A program made the translations under genes and the position numbers. Below are positions 41,603-49,947 of a stretch of 64,000 nucleotides of DNA, one piece after another (the first letter of the stretch is position 1; each line of letters starts with the position of its first letter). The notes below the pieces were generated by a model. The model did no database searches. It was not told the DNA's origin and saw only the letters and a program-made list of their open reading frames with translations. Origin of the DNA: Streptomyces griseus (GTDB taxonomy: Bacteria; Actinomycetota; Actinomycetes; Streptomycetales; Streptomycetaceae). The DNA is taken from the NCBI RefSeq assembly GCF_001715295.1, contig NZ_MDKB01000004.1, forward strand, positions 466,788 through 530,787, given 5' to 3'.

Positions 41603-42354
41603 TGGACAAGGTGGTTCCCTCCGCCGCCGAAGCGGTCGAGGACATCGGTTCCGGAGCGACGTTGGCAGTGGGCGGCTTCGGCCTGTGCGGCATTCCCTCC
41701 GTGCTGATCGACGCCGTCCTCCGGTCGGGCGCCGACCGGCTCCAGGTCGTCTCCAACAACGCCGGTGTCGACGACTGGGGACTCGGTCTCCTGCTCGCCG
41801 CAGGCCGGATCCGCCGCATCGTCGCCTCCTACGTGGGGGAGAACAAGGAGTTCGCCCGGCAGTATCTCGCCGGTGAACTGGAGGTCGAGCTCACGCCCCA
41901 GGGAACGCTGGCCGAACGGCTGCGGGCCGGCGGCTCCGGCATTCCCGCGTTCTTCACCGCCACCGGTGTCGGCACGCAGGTGGCCGAAGGCGGCCTGCCC
42001 TGGAAGTACGACAGCGCGGGTGACGTCGAGATCGCCTCACCGGCCAAGCAGACCCAGGAGTTCGACGGCGGCACCTACGTCCTCGAGCACGCCCTCGTGG
42101 CGGACGCCGCACTGGTACGGGCCGCCCGCGGGGACCGGCACGGCAACCTGGTCTTCGACAGGGCCGCCCGCAATTTCAACCCCCTGGCCGCCATGGCGGG
42201 CCGGATCTGCGTCGCGGAGGTCGAGGAACTCGTCGAGCCCGGCGAACTCGACCCCGACCACGTGCACCTGCCGGGCGTCTACGTACACCGTGTCGTCGCG
42301 CTGTCGCCCGAGCAGGCCGCCGACAAGCGGATCGAGAAGAGGACGGTGCGATGA
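41602..42354 (+). CDS. scoA: 3-oxoacid CoA-transferase subunit A
   Basis: A 250-aa alpha subunit of succinyl-CoA:acetoacetate CoA-transferase. Motifs include VGGFGLCGIPSVLIDAVL, VSNNAGVDDWGLG and FFTATGVGTQVAEGGLPWKY. It activates the acetoacetate released by FahA to acetoacetyl-CoA using succinyl-CoA. Start and stop overlap both neighbours (TGATG with fahA, ATGA with scoB), a tightly coupled operon. Confidence 0.94.
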   Translation: MDKVVPSAAEAVEDIGSGATLAVGGFGLCGIPSVLIDAVLRSGADRLQVVSNNAGVDDWGLGLLLAAGRIRRIVASYVGENKEFARQYLAGELEVELTPQGTLAERLRAGGSGIPAFFTATGVGTQVAEGGLPWKYDSAGDVEIASPAKQTQEFDGGTYVLEHALVADAALVRAARGDRHGNLVFDRAARNFNPLAAMAGRICVAEVEELVEPGELDPDHVHLPGVYVHRVVALSPEQAADKRIEKRTVR

Positions 42355-42983
42355 GCTGGACCCGCGAGCAGATGGCGGCCCGTGCCGCGGCGGAACTGTC
42401 CGACGGTGACTACGTCAACCTCGGCATCGGTCTGCCCACGCTGGTGCCCAACCACATCCCGGCGGACGTGGAGCTGGTACTCCAGTCCGAGAACGGCATC
42501 CTCGGCACGGGCCCCTACCCGGCCGAGGACGAGGTCGATCCCGACCTGATCAACGCCGGCAAGGAGACCGTCACCGTCCGCGCCGGCGCCTCGTTCTTCG
42601 ACTCCGCGACCAGCTTCGGCATGATCCGGGGCGGCAAGATCGACGCAGCGGTCCTGGGAGCCATGCAGGTATCGGCGAAGGGGGACATCGCGAACTGGAT
42701 GATCCCCGGAAAGATGGTCAAGGGGATGGGCGGGGCCATGGACCTGGTGCACGGTGCCAGGCGGGTCGTCGTCCTGATGGAGCACGTCGCTCGGGACGGG
42801 AGCTTCAAGATCGTCGAGGAGTGCTCCCTGCCCATCACCGGAAAGCGGGCCGTGCAGCGCATCATCACGGACCTGTGCGTCCTGGACGTCACCACCGAGG
42901 GCCTGCGTCTGGTCGAACTGGCACCGAACGTCTCCGTCGGGGACGTCAGGGCCAGGACTCAGCCGGAGATCAGTTGCGGATAG
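42351..42983 (+). CDS. scoB: 3-oxoacid CoA-transferase subunit B
   Basis: A 210-aa beta subunit with the catalytic Glu in LVLQSENGILGTGPYP and the region GAQ-type replaced by VLGAMQVSAKGDIANWMIPG. It completes the CoA-transferase with ScoA. ATG 42351 overlaps the scoA stop. It is the last gene of the homogentisate operon. No maleylacetoacetate isomerase gene is present between hmgA and here. Confidence 0.94.
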   Translation: MSWTREQMAARAAAELSDGDYVNLGIGLPTLVPNHIPADVELVLQSENGILGTGPYPAEDEVDPDLINAGKETVTVRAGASFFDSATSFGMIRGGKIDAAVLGAMQVSAKGDIANWMIPGKMVKGMGGAMDLVHGARRVVVLMEHVARDGSFKIVEECSLPITGKRAVQRIITDLCVLDVTTEGLRLVELAPNVSVGDVRARTQPEISCG

Positions 42984-43385
42984 CGGAACCCGGACGACCG
43001 GACAGGTCCGAGCCGGGCGTTGAAACGTCGGCCTGCACGGCGGGGACGGGGGACGCGGTCCGCAACCCGCACACGAGCCACAACCCGCACGGCGGGGGCA
43101 CGGGCCTGGCCCGGAACGGGAGACCGCGGAGCGTTGCGCCGACGGCCCCGTGGCCGGGAGCCGGCGGGCACGGGCGGGAGGGTCGTCGCTGGGAGTAGTG
43201 GGCGTCTTGGCGGCGGCCCCGGGGCACGGGCCCCGGAGGGCTTCGGCACCGTGGGGCCGGTGGCGGTTCTCGCACGTGCCTGGCCGGCGTACCGGCCCGG
43301 CGGCCCGCGGCGAAGGAGCCTGCCCAGGGGGCGCCGGCTCGGCGGGCGGAGCGGGCAAGGCGTGTTTCCACACCGCTCTGGGCGG
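42984..43385. other. Intergenic region, no gene recognised
   Basis: About 400 very GC-rich bases between scoB and the TetR gene. No frame shows motifs or a ribosome-binding site. The right end carries the TetR operator. Confidence 0.4.
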
Positions 43386-43397
43386 CGAACATGTTCG
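43386..43397. promoter_or_regulatory. TetR operator upstream of its own gene
   Basis: CGAACATGTTCG is a perfect palindrome 13 bp before ATG 43411, and the same 12 bp plus TTACG recur at 44229-44245 in front of the monooxygenase gene. Confidence 0.75.
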
Positions 43398-43410
43398 TTA
43401 CGATCGGCGT

Positions 43411-44106
43411 ATGACTGCCAAGCGAGAACCGATCAGCCGGCGTGAACGACCCGCGAAGCCGGCCCTGACACGGCGGGGGATCGTCGAGGTGGCGGTGCGG
43501 GTCATGCGGTCCGAGGGGCTGGAGAAGGTGACCATGCGGCGCCTGGCCCAGGAGCTGGATACCGGCCCCGCCTCGCTCTACGTCTACGTGGCCAACACCG
43601 CCGAGCTGCACGCCGCCGTCCTGGACGCGCTCCTGGGTGAGGTGGAGCTGCCCGCCGACCGGTCCGGGGCCGGCTGGCGCGACGACCTTGTCGCGGTCCT
43701 GACCTCCTACACCCGCCTGCTCTTCGAGCACCCGCAGCTCGCCCGCTCCGCCCTGATCGCCCGCCCGAGCGGCGCGAACTACCTGGACCTGCTCGAACGC
43801 CTCCTGCTGCTGCTCTCCCGCAGCGGCGCCCCGCGCGAGCAGGTCGCCTGGGGAGTGGACAACCTCCTGCAGTACGCGACCGCCACCGCGGCCGAGCACG
43901 GCACCCAGGAGCGCGACCCGATGAGTCAGGACGACTGGGACGCGCTCACCCGTGCCGCGCACGGCGTGGACAAGGCCGAGCATCCGATGATCGAGGCGCA
44001 CCTGCCGGCGCTGCTGTCCGGCACCCAGGACGCCCGGCTGTCCTGGGGCTTCGATCTCGTGATCAACGGCATCCTCCACACCCCCGTCCCGGGCGCCACC
44101 GGCTGA
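43411..44106 (+). CDS. TetR-family repressor (TetR_C type)
   Basis: A 231-aa repressor. The HTH at residues 20-65 reads RGIVEVAVRVMRSEGLEKVT and TGPASLYVYVANTAELH, close to the TetR proper group, followed by a TetR_C-like domain. ATG 43411 lies just after a perfect palindrome, so autoregulation is expected. A terminator (44128-44151) separates it from the TetX-like monooxygenase gene, which carries two copies of the same operator. The pair looks like an inducible detoxification unit. Confidence 0.9.
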   Translation: MTAKREPISRRERPAKPALTRRGIVEVAVRVMRSEGLEKVTMRRLAQELDTGPASLYVYVANTAELHAAVLDALLGEVELPADRSGAGWRDDLVAVLTSYTRLLFEHPQLARSALIARPSGANYLDLLERLLLLLSRSGAPREQVAWGVDNLLQYATATAAEHGTQERDPMSQDDWDALTRAAHGVDKAEHPMIEAHLPALLSGTQDARLSWGFDLVINGILHTPVPGATG

Positions 44107-44127
44107 TTCCGGGAGGCTCCGAGGGCT

Positions 44128-44151
44128 GCGGCGTCCCGCTCGGGACGCCGC
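44128..44151 (+). terminator. Terminator after the TetR gene
   Basis: GCGGCGTCCCG (44128-44138) pairs with CGGGACGCCGC (44141-44151), followed by TTTGCGCTT, 22 bp after the stop. Confidence 0.75.
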
Positions 44152-44213
44152 TTTGCGCTTCGGCCCGCGCCCATGCCGCACAGGAAGGACGCGCGAGGGA
44201 CGCAACCCATGGA

Positions 44214-44240
44214 CGAACTTGTTCGCTACGAACATGTTCG
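44214..44240. promoter_or_regulatory. Paired TetR operators of the monooxygenase gene
   Basis: CGAACTTGTTCG (44214-44225) and CGAACATGTTCG (44229-44240) are 15 bp apart centre to centre. The second is identical to the operator at 43386-43397. Confidence 0.72.
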
Positions 44241-44307
44241 TTACGGTGGAAGTGCGGGTCGGCCAGGGCGGCCGCAGCGTCATTCCCCGCACCCCGAGGA
44301 GGACCCC

Positions 44308-45447
44308 ATGAACACGCACCACCCCGTCGCGATCATCGGCGGAGGTCTCGGCGGCCTCACCGCCGCCCGTGTCCTCCACGTCCACGGCATCAAGGCGGCC
44401 GTCTTCGAGCTGGAGCCGTCGCGGGAGGCCCGCACGCAGGGCGGCATGCTCGACATCCACGAGGAGAACGGCCAGAAGGCCCTGCACGCCGCCGGCCTCC
44501 ACGACGGCTTCCTCAAGATCATTCACGAGGGCGGCCAGGCGATGCGCCTGCTCGGGCGTGACGGCACCGTCCATGTCTCGGAGGACGACGACGGCACCGG
44601 CGGCCGGCCCGAGGTCGACCGCGGCGACCTGCGCGACCTGCTCCTCGACGCCCTCCCCGACGGCACCGTCCGCTGGGGCAGGAAGGTCACCGGAGTCCGC
44701 GCCCTGGACGGCGGACGCCACGAGGTGACCTTCGCCAACGGCTCCGCAATCACCACCGACCTGCTGATCGGCGCCGACGGCGCCTGGTCACGCGTGCGGC
44801 CCCTGCTCTCCGACGCCAGGCCCGCGTACACCGGCATCTCCTTCGTCGAGACCGACCTGCTGGAGGCCGAGACCCGCCACCCGCGCAGCGCGGCCGTGAT
44901 CGGCGGCGGGTTCTTCATCTGCCTCGGCGACGAGCGCGGCTTCCTCGCCCACAAGGAGACCGACGGCAGCCTCCACGTCCACACCGCCCTCAAGGCGGAC
45001 GAGGGCTGGCTCGACACGGTCGACTTCGCCGACCTGACGGCGGCCAAGCAGGCCGTCCTCGCCCGCTTCGAGGGCTGGGACGAGGCCCTGCGCGGCCTGA
45101 TCACCGACGCGGACACCATGACCCCCCGCCGCATCCACGCCCTGCCGGTGGGCCACCGCTGGAACCGCGTGCCGGGCGTGACCCTGCTCGGCGACGCCGC
45201 CCACGTGATGTCGCCCTTCGCCGGTGAGGGCGCGAACCTCGCCATGTTCGACGGCGCCGAACTCGCCCTGGCCATCGCCGCACACCCCGGCGACACCGAG
45301 GCCGCCCTGACCGCCTACGAGGAAGCCCTCTTCCCGCGCAGCGAAGCCTCCGCCGCCGACTCCGCCCGGAGCCTGGAAACGATGTTCGGCCCGCAAGGCC
45401 TGGAGCAGATGACGGCGTTCCTCACCACCGGTCCGGCAGCCCCGTAA
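44308..45447 (+). CDS. FAD-dependent monooxygenase, TetX-like
   Basis: A 379-aa class A flavin monooxygenase. The N-terminal Rossmann motif is AIIGGGLGGLTAARVLHVHG, the substrate-side motif includes QGGMLDIHEENGQKAL, and the second FAD motif is LGDAAHVMSPFAGEGANLAM. TetX and relatives hydroxylate tetracyclines and other aromatics with NADPH. The adjacent TetR-type repressor and the paired operators imply induction by a substrate-like compound. GAGGAGG at 44296-44302 supports ATG 44308. Substrate specificity cannot be read from the sequence. Confidence 0.9.
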   Translation: MNTHHPVAIIGGGLGGLTAARVLHVHGIKAAVFELEPSREARTQGGMLDIHEENGQKALHAAGLHDGFLKIIHEGGQAMRLLGRDGTVHVSEDDDGTGGRPEVDRGDLRDLLLDALPDGTVRWGRKVTGVRALDGGRHEVTFANGSAITTDLLIGADGAWSRVRPLLSDARPAYTGISFVETDLLEAETRHPRSAAVIGGGFFICLGDERGFLAHKETDGSLHVHTALKADEGWLDTVDFADLTAAKQAVLARFEGWDEALRGLITDADTMTPRRIHALPVGHRWNRVPGVTLLGDAAHVMSPFAGEGANLAMFDGAELALAIAAHPGDTEAALTAYEEALFPRSEASAADSARSLETMFGPQGLEQMTAFLTTGPAAP

Positions 45448-45563
45448 CCCCCACCCCCCTACGACCACGCGGCGGCGGGCCCCACCGGCCTTTACCCAGG
45501 GCCGGCACGCCCACCGCACCCAGCTCTCCCTCACCCGGAAACCTCTCACCCACAGGAGTCACG

Positions 45564-45668
45564 TTGCCGAAGATCGCGATCACTCTCGGCAGCACCCGCA
45601 CCGGTCGCGCCGGAGCGAACGTCGCCCCATGGGTCCTGAAACAGGCCCCCCAGCGCGGCCGGGCGCTG
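45564..45668 (+). pseudogene. NADPH-dependent FMN reductase, N-terminal fragment
   Basis: After CACAGGAG, a TTG start gives PKIAITLGSTRTGRAGANVA and PWVLKQA, the N-terminus and FMN-phosphate loop of azoreductase-type flavin reductases. The similarity ends after about 35 codons, where the antisense 3' end of the next remnant begins. A flavin reductase here would have suited the upstream monooxygenase. Confidence 0.6.
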
Positions 45669-45670
45669 AG

Positions 45671-46037
45671 CTACGGCCGCAGGACGGGCTTCCCGGCGGC
45701 GTGACCGCTCGCGCTCAGTTCCAGCGCCTTCGCGGCGTCCTCCAGCAGAAGGCTCTGCGCGATGCGCACCGTGAGCTTGCCGTCGGCTGCGAGGCGGGCG
45801 TACTCGCCGAGGCGGGAACCGAACGGCGCGCCGGGGCCGGAGAAGGTGACGCCCAGCTCGGCGGCCTTCAGATCGGCGATGGTGATGATCCGGTCGGTGC
45901 CCCGCGCAGGTCGATCGACACCTCCAGGTCGCCTGCCCCCGCGGCGTCGTACACGGCGTCTCGCTCCAGGGGAAAGATCGACTTGGCCGGGACCGGTGGC
46001 GGCCGCACCGGCACGTCGACTGGTTCCGGCTCGGGGG
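45671..46037 (-). pseudogene. Zinc-binding-dehydrogenase/quinone-oxidoreductase C-terminal fragment
   Basis: The intact stretch reads RIITIADLKAAELGVTFSGP and YARLAADGKLTVRIAQSLLL, ending SGHAAGKPVLRP at 45671. Upstream codons continue the family in another frame (AKSIFPLERDAVYDAAGAGD), so a frameshift lies near 45900. The N-terminal GroES-like domain is missing. Confidence 0.62.
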
Positions 46038-46038
46038 C

Positions 46039-46917
46039 TCAGGAACCAGCCACGTTCGTGGGCGCGGTCCAGCCGGTGTATCGAATCCACTCGGCCAGGT
46101 CGAGGGTGGCCGGCTCGATCGCCCGCACCACCGCAAGATCCGACGGGTGTTCCGCCGCCTTCGCGAACTGGCGGAACATCGCCCTGTCGAGGTCGTCGGG
46201 AAGCACGCTCAACGGGAGGGCCTCGTACCGTGCCGGGAGCCCGGCGCGCGCGCCGAACGCCGCGGCGATCTGAGGACCCGTCAGCTCGTCGCCGACGAGC
46301 TCGACGGCTCCGCCGGGTGCCTCCGCGGTGTCGAGCAGGAGCGCGGCGGCGACCCTGCCGACGTCCCTGACCGAGATCATCTTCAGGGCGACGTCCTCCG
46401 GCAGCGGCAGCCTCACCACGATCTCTCCGTGCTCCAGGCTCGGTGCCATCTCCTCCATGAAGGGGGTCGGGCGAACCATCGCGGCCCTGAGGCCGGACTT
46501 CCTCAGGTGCTCCTCGATCGAGTGCTTCGAGTCATGGTGCGGCACACCCCGCTCCCGGTCCGCGCCGAAGGCAGAGTTGAACACGACGTGCGGGACGCGT
46601 GCCGCGACCGCCGCGTCGACGAGCGCGGTGCCGATGCGGATCTCCGTCTCGACCTCTTCGAGGTTGTTCGCTTCCGGGGTCATGAAGCAGAACGCCTCGA
46701 CCGCCGTCAGCGCGGCGGCCAGCGACGCCGGGTCATCGATACGGATGGCCGCCAGCTCGACGCCGCGGGCGGCCAGCGCGTGAGCCCGGTCGGACTGCGG
46801 GTTACGGACCAGAGCCCGCACCCGCGCCTTGTGGTCCAGCAGCGCGTCGACCACCGCCCCGCCCTGTCGCCCCGTCGCGCCGAAGACTGCGATGGTGCCG
46901 GTCGTCCGTGTGCTCAT
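46039..46917 (-). CDS. NmrA-like NAD(P)-binding protein
   Basis: A 292-aa atypical SDR. The N-terminal cofactor loop is IAVFGATGRQGGAVVDALLD, followed by ARVRALVRNP and RVPHVVFNSAF. It lacks the catalytic Tyr-x-x-x-Lys of classical SDRs, as usual for NmrA/HSCARG-type proteins. These act as redox sensors or reductases. ATG 46917 is preferred over GTG 46926. Two MarR-type palindromes lie directly upstream (46936-46972), and the XRE-MarR gene is the next gene upstream on the same strand, so repression by that protein is likely. Confidence 0.87.
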   Translation of the reverse strand: MSTRTTGTIAVFGATGRQGGAVVDALLDHKARVRALVRNPQSDRAHALAARGVELAAIRIDDPASLAAALTAVEAFCFMTPEANNLEEVETEIRIGTALVDAAVAARVPHVVFNSAFGADRERGVPHHDSKHSIEEHLRKSGLRAAMVRPTPFMEEMAPSLEHGEIVVRLPLPEDVALKMISVRDVGRVAAALLLDTAEAPGGAVELVGDELTGPQIAAAFGARAGLPARYEALPLSVLPDDLDRAMFRQFAKAAEHPSDLAVVRAIEPATLDLAEWIRYTGWTAPTNVAGS

Positions 46918-46935
46918 CGCTGCCACCCTTCACTG

Positions 46936-46972
46936 GTTCATGACATGGACGAAATTAGTTCATGGCATGAAC
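46936..46972. promoter_or_regulatory. Paired MarR-type operators
   Basis: GTTCATGGCATGAAC at 46958-46972 is a perfect 15-bp palindrome. GTTCATGACATGGAC at 46936-46950 matches it with one break in symmetry. Centres are 22 bp apart, two helical turns. Both precede the NmrA-like gene. Confidence 0.75.
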
Positions 46973-47000
46973 GTCGTCAAGGTGCGGGTGTAGCGGGACC

Positions 47001-47729
47001 TCACGGTGTGACGGGTTGGTTCGAGGTGGGCGAAGAGAGGTCCGAGGTGTCCACGAGGGCGGTGGCCACACGCTCGAAGTCGCGCTGCCCGTCGGCGTCG
47101 AGGTTCCTCGCGATCTCGGGCAGGCGCTTGATGACCTCGGCGTAAAGGGCCTCGGCGAGCACCTTCCCCGTGGGCGTGGCACTGAGCATGACGACCCGTC
47201 GGTCCTGCGCCGAGCTTGCCCGGCCGACCAACTCGCGCCGCGCGGTGCGATCGACCAGCTGGCTCAACGCGTTCTTGGTCATACCCAACGACGCGGCGAG
47301 GTCAGCCATCTGCCGCGGCTCGTCCCTGACTGCGCAGAGCAGCGTGGCCTGCGAGGAGGTCAGGTCGAACTCGGCACAGATCTGGGCGTACTTGCGCTGA
47401 ATCACAACCGAGAGCCAGAAGAGCTTGTCGCCGTACACGGATTCGCCGGGCGCCTCGTCATCGGGGACGGGGAAGCATTCGGCCAGCTTCTCCAGGAGCT
47501 TCGCGTAGGCGGCGCGCTGCGGCGGCCGCGGCGCGGTCCGGCCGGCCTCCCAGTTCCCGACCGCCTCGCGGCGCGTGTCGAGGGTCTTCGCGACCTGGGC
47601 CTGGCTCAGCCCGGCAGCCTCGCGTAGGCGCCTGCGCTCAGCAGGCGGGGGCAGGCCGCCCTGGGCGACCTGTTCCAGCAGCGCGTCCACGTTGCCGAGC
47701 AGCTCGTCTTCAGTGGGCACAGGGCTCAC
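47001..47729 (-). CDS. XRE-MarR fusion regulator
   Basis: A 242-aa protein with two DNA-binding domains. Residues 30-85 form an XRE-type HTH, RRRLREAAGLSQAQVAKTLD and REAVGNWEAGRTAPRPPQRA. Residues 100-235 form a complete MarR domain, with recognition region MADLAASLGMTKNALSQLVD and wing SSAQDRRVVMLSATPTGK. GTG 47729 is used. A separate MarR protein would normally start near the join (YGDKLFWLSVVIQ). The downstream gene carries MarR-type palindromes. A different palindrome family sits in front of this gene (47752-47790), which suggests that each domain has its own site. Confidence 0.85.
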   Translation of the reverse strand: MSPVPTEDELLGNVDALLEQVAQGGLPPPAERRRLREAAGLSQAQVAKTLDTRREAVGNWEAGRTAPRPPQRAAYAKLLEKLAECFPVPDDEAPGESVYGDKLFWLSVVIQRKYAQICAEFDLTSSQATLLCAVRDEPRQMADLAASLGMTKNALSQLVDRTARRELVGRASSAQDRRVVMLSATPTGKVLAEALYAEVIKRLPEIARNLDADGQRDFERVATALVDTSDLSSPTSNQPVTP

Positions 47730-47751
47730 CTCCACTGGATACTCTACATCA

Positions 47752-47790
47752 TACCCACATTGGATCGCACATGAATCGCTCATGTGGGTA
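47752..47790. promoter_or_regulatory. Nested palindromes upstream of the XRE-MarR gene
   Basis: TACCCACAT (47752-47760) and ATGTGGGTA (47782-47790) are perfect complements 30 bp apart. Within them CACATGA (47768-47774) and TCATGTG (47780-47786) form a 19-bp palindrome. CCCACAT/ATGTGGG units are thus repeated, as expected for an autoregulatory site. Confidence 0.65.
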
Positions 47791-47792
47791 GG

Positions 47793-48170
47793 TCACGCCA
47801 GCACGGGGTGGGCTGCGAGAGGCGCCGCCCTCCCGCTGCCGATCGCCGGACAGCCCGGCGTAGGGAGGGCACGGATCGCCGACCTCGTCCAGGCGGTGCT
47901 GCGTCGGCGCGGGTGCGTGCGGGCGTTCAGCGGGGCGTCCGCCTGGAGGCGGGCCGCCAGGTCTGGGTTGGCCGGAGCGGCCGCGGCGACGGTGACGACG
48001 TCGGCCGGCCCGGCGTCGAGGTCGGCGATCCGGACCTCGAGGGGAGCGCCGGCAGGGTTGAGGAGCAGGGCCGTAGTCCATTCGCGGCGCAGCCTCGCGA
48101 CGCGGTCTTCGTCTCCGGCGTGGATCACGTGCGCTGCCCCACCGGCCGGTCTACGATCCGACCCACCCAC
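47793..48170 (-). CDS. Unrecognised short reading frame
   Basis: The minus strand from GTG 48128 reads VIHAGDEDRVARLRREWTTA, LEVRIADLDAGPADVVTVAA and DLAARLQADAPLN with strongly GC-rich third positions, so it looks like real coding sequence. No family is recognised. The C-terminal part turns Arg-rich and frame-like, suggesting truncation. It lies between the XRE-MarR promoter and a resolvase fragment and is probably a fragment. Confidence 0.3.
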   Translation of the reverse strand: MGGSDRRPAGGAAHVIHAGDEDRVARLRREWTTALLLNPAGAPLEVRIADLDAGPADVVTVAAAAPANPDLAARLQADAPLNARTHPRRRSTAWTRSAIRALPTPGCPAIGSGRAAPLAAHPVLA

Positions 48171-48229
48171 TGGGCCGCCACCGCGCGCGGATCAGCGACC
48201 GGATCATCTTCGACAAGCTGCTCCAGCTC

Positions 48230-48506
48230 CTCCGCTTCGGCTGCTCCTGGTGGAGGACGTCGAGCATGTCGAGGATGTGCCCGGTGCCGCGGACGGGGCG
48301 GAATATCTCGGAGATGTGCACGGTGTCGCCCGGCCGCGCGGAGGTGAGCGGCTCGCGGAACTCCGGCCGTCGGAGTGGGTGGAGGCGGCTGGAGGTGCCA
48401 GGGCCCTCCACGAAGACGACCGGGTCTTCGATCCCTCCAGGACGAGGTCCTGCCGGGCGGTGGACTGCTGGTCGGTCGAGGCCCGCTTGCCAACCAGGTT
48501 CGCCAC
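48230..48506 (-). pseudogene. Serine recombinase (Tn3-type resolvase) fragment, frameshifted
   Basis: It starts MANLVGKRASTDQQSTARQD, as in resolvases (R-x-STDQQ). The frame shifts near 48425 and continues GPGTSSRLHPLRRPEFREPL and ARPGDTVHISEIFRPVRGTG HILDMLDVL. The C-terminal half, including the HTH, is missing. The catalytic Ser region near the N-terminus (VSTDQQ in relatives) reads ASTDQQ. Confidence 0.68.
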
Positions 48507-48548
48507 CGAAAGGCCCCTTCCGTACGAAGGATCGGACCCTGTCTGTCG

Positions 48549-48920
48549 TTAAACCCTGTCAGCAATCGCCATCGGATCTGATGGGATTCGCGGCGCCGCG
48601 AACCCTGGATTGCGGGGGTTCATCGGACGCGCCGCCTGCCTGTCGGCAAACGATGGCGAGCTCGACTTGAGGGTGCCATCGTTTGACGACAGGGCGGCGG
48701 TCCCCGGCTTGCCGGTGCTGATGAAGATCACTGCGATGATCGTGCACACAACCAGGATGCCGACGGCCCGCCAGATGGCGGTCGAGGGGCCCTCGCCCCT
48801 GCCCGGGTCCTGGTGCGGCTTCTGCGTGGCCGAGGTGTCGCATGGGCCATCTTCTGCCTGCGCGGTATCGCTGTCAGTCGGCGAGCGTGGTGTAGTCGGT
48901 GTAGCCGCGGGTGTCGCCAC
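48549..48920 (-). CDS. Possible small membrane protein
   Basis: A 123-codon frame with one clear hydrophobic helix, TAIWRAVGILVVCTIIAVIF, flanked by polar low-complexity segments. It overlaps the 3' end of the flavin oxidoreductase gene on the same strand by 47 bp. No family is recognised and no ribosome-binding site stands out. The helix is the main reason to list it. Confidence 0.3.
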   Translation of the reverse strand: MATPAATPTTPRSPTDSDTAQAEDGPCDTSATQKPHQDPGRGEGPSTAIWRAVGILVVCTIIAVIFISTGKPGTAALSSNDGTLKSSSPSFADRQAARPMNPRNPGFAAPRIPSDPMAIADRV

Positions 48921-49947
48921 CGTAGAACGTGGTGGGATCGGGTTCGGTGACGGGGGCGTGGTTCTGCCAGCGCCGGACGAGGTCGGGGTTGGCGATGAAG
49001 GCCCTGCCGACGGAGACGAGGTCTGCCCGGCCGCTGTCGATGTGCCGGCGGGCAGCGGTGGCGTCGGTCATCGGGTACCAGCCGTCGTTGACGATGAGCG
49101 TGCCGTCGAAGCGGGTCCGGAGGTCGGTGAGCAGGGGTGTGGCGGGGTCACCGATGGTGTGCAGGTAGGCGAGCCCCAGCGGGGCGATCGCGTCGATGAG
49201 AGTGCGGTAGGTCGCGGCGGTTTCGGCCGGGTCGTCCTCGATCGCTCCGTGCAGGTTGATGCCCGGCGAGATACGCAGGCCCACGCGTTCGCTGCCGACC
49301 GCCTCGGCCACGGCCGTCACCAGGTCGATCGCGAAGCGTGCCCGGCCTGTCGTGGATCCGCCGTAGGTGTCGGTGCGGTGGTTGGTGGACGGTGCGAGGA
49401 ACTGATGGATCAGGTAGCCGTTGGCACCGTGCAGTTCGATGCCGTCGAGGCCGGCTTCGACGGCGGCGCGTGCGCTGTCCGCGTACTCCTCGATGACGGA
49501 CGGGATCTCCGCCGTGGTCAGGGCCCGCGGTACCGGGTGTGGCCTGGGCCCACTCGGGGTGAACATCTCGCCGGGCGCGGCGAGGGCGCTGGGGGCTACG
49601 GTTTCGTGGCCGTCCTTGTTGTCCGGGTGCGCGATCCGTCCCGCGTGCATGATCTGGGCGACAATGTGGCCGCCTTCCTCGTGCACGCCGTCGGCGACGG
49701 CGCTCCATCCGCCGATCTGACGGTGTGTGTGGAGGCCAGGGGTGTTCGAGTAGCCCTGTCCGGTTGCGCTGGGCTGGATGCCTTCGGTGATGATCAGGCC
49801 GGCAGTGGCCCGCTGCCGGTAGTAGGTGGCGGTGGCCTCGCCGGGCACGCCGGAGGCGTCGGCGCGGTTGCGGGTCATGGGGGCCATGGCGATCCGGTTG
49901 GGCAGTGTCCACTTGCCGACGGTTACGGGGCTGAACAGGTCGGGCAT
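48874..49947 (-). CDS. Old Yellow Enzyme-family alkene reductase
   Basis: A 357-aa FMN-dependent ene-reductase of the NemA/OYE type. Visible parts are LFSPVTVGKWTLPNRIAMAP, MTRNRAD, GLIITEGI, QIMHAGRIAHP, DGIELHGANGYLIHQFLAPS (the substrate His/Asn pair is represented by the HGANGYLIHQF region), and NDGWYPMTDATAARRHIDSG before SVGRAFIANPDL. AAGGAGAA before ATG 49947 supports the start. These enzymes reduce electron-poor alkenes, nitro compounds and quinones with NADPH and often belong to electrophile-stress responses. Confidence 0.93.
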   Translation of the reverse strand: MPDLFSPVTVGKWTLPNRIAMAPMTRNRADASGVPGEATATYYRQRATAGLIITEGIQPSATGQGYSNTPGLHTHRQIGGWSAVADGVHEEGGHIVAQIMHAGRIAHPDNKDGHETVAPSALAAPGEMFTPSGPRPHPVPRALTTAEIPSVIEEYADSARAAVEAGLDGIELHGANGYLIHQFLAPSTNHRTDTYGGSTTGRARFAIDLVTAVAEAVGSERVGLRISPGINLHGAIEDDPAETAATYRTLIDAIAPLGLAYLHTIGDPATPLLTDLRTRFDGTLIVNDGWYPMTDATAARRHIDSGRADLVSVGRAFIANPDLVRRWQNHAPVTEPDPTTFYGGDTRGYTDYTTLAD

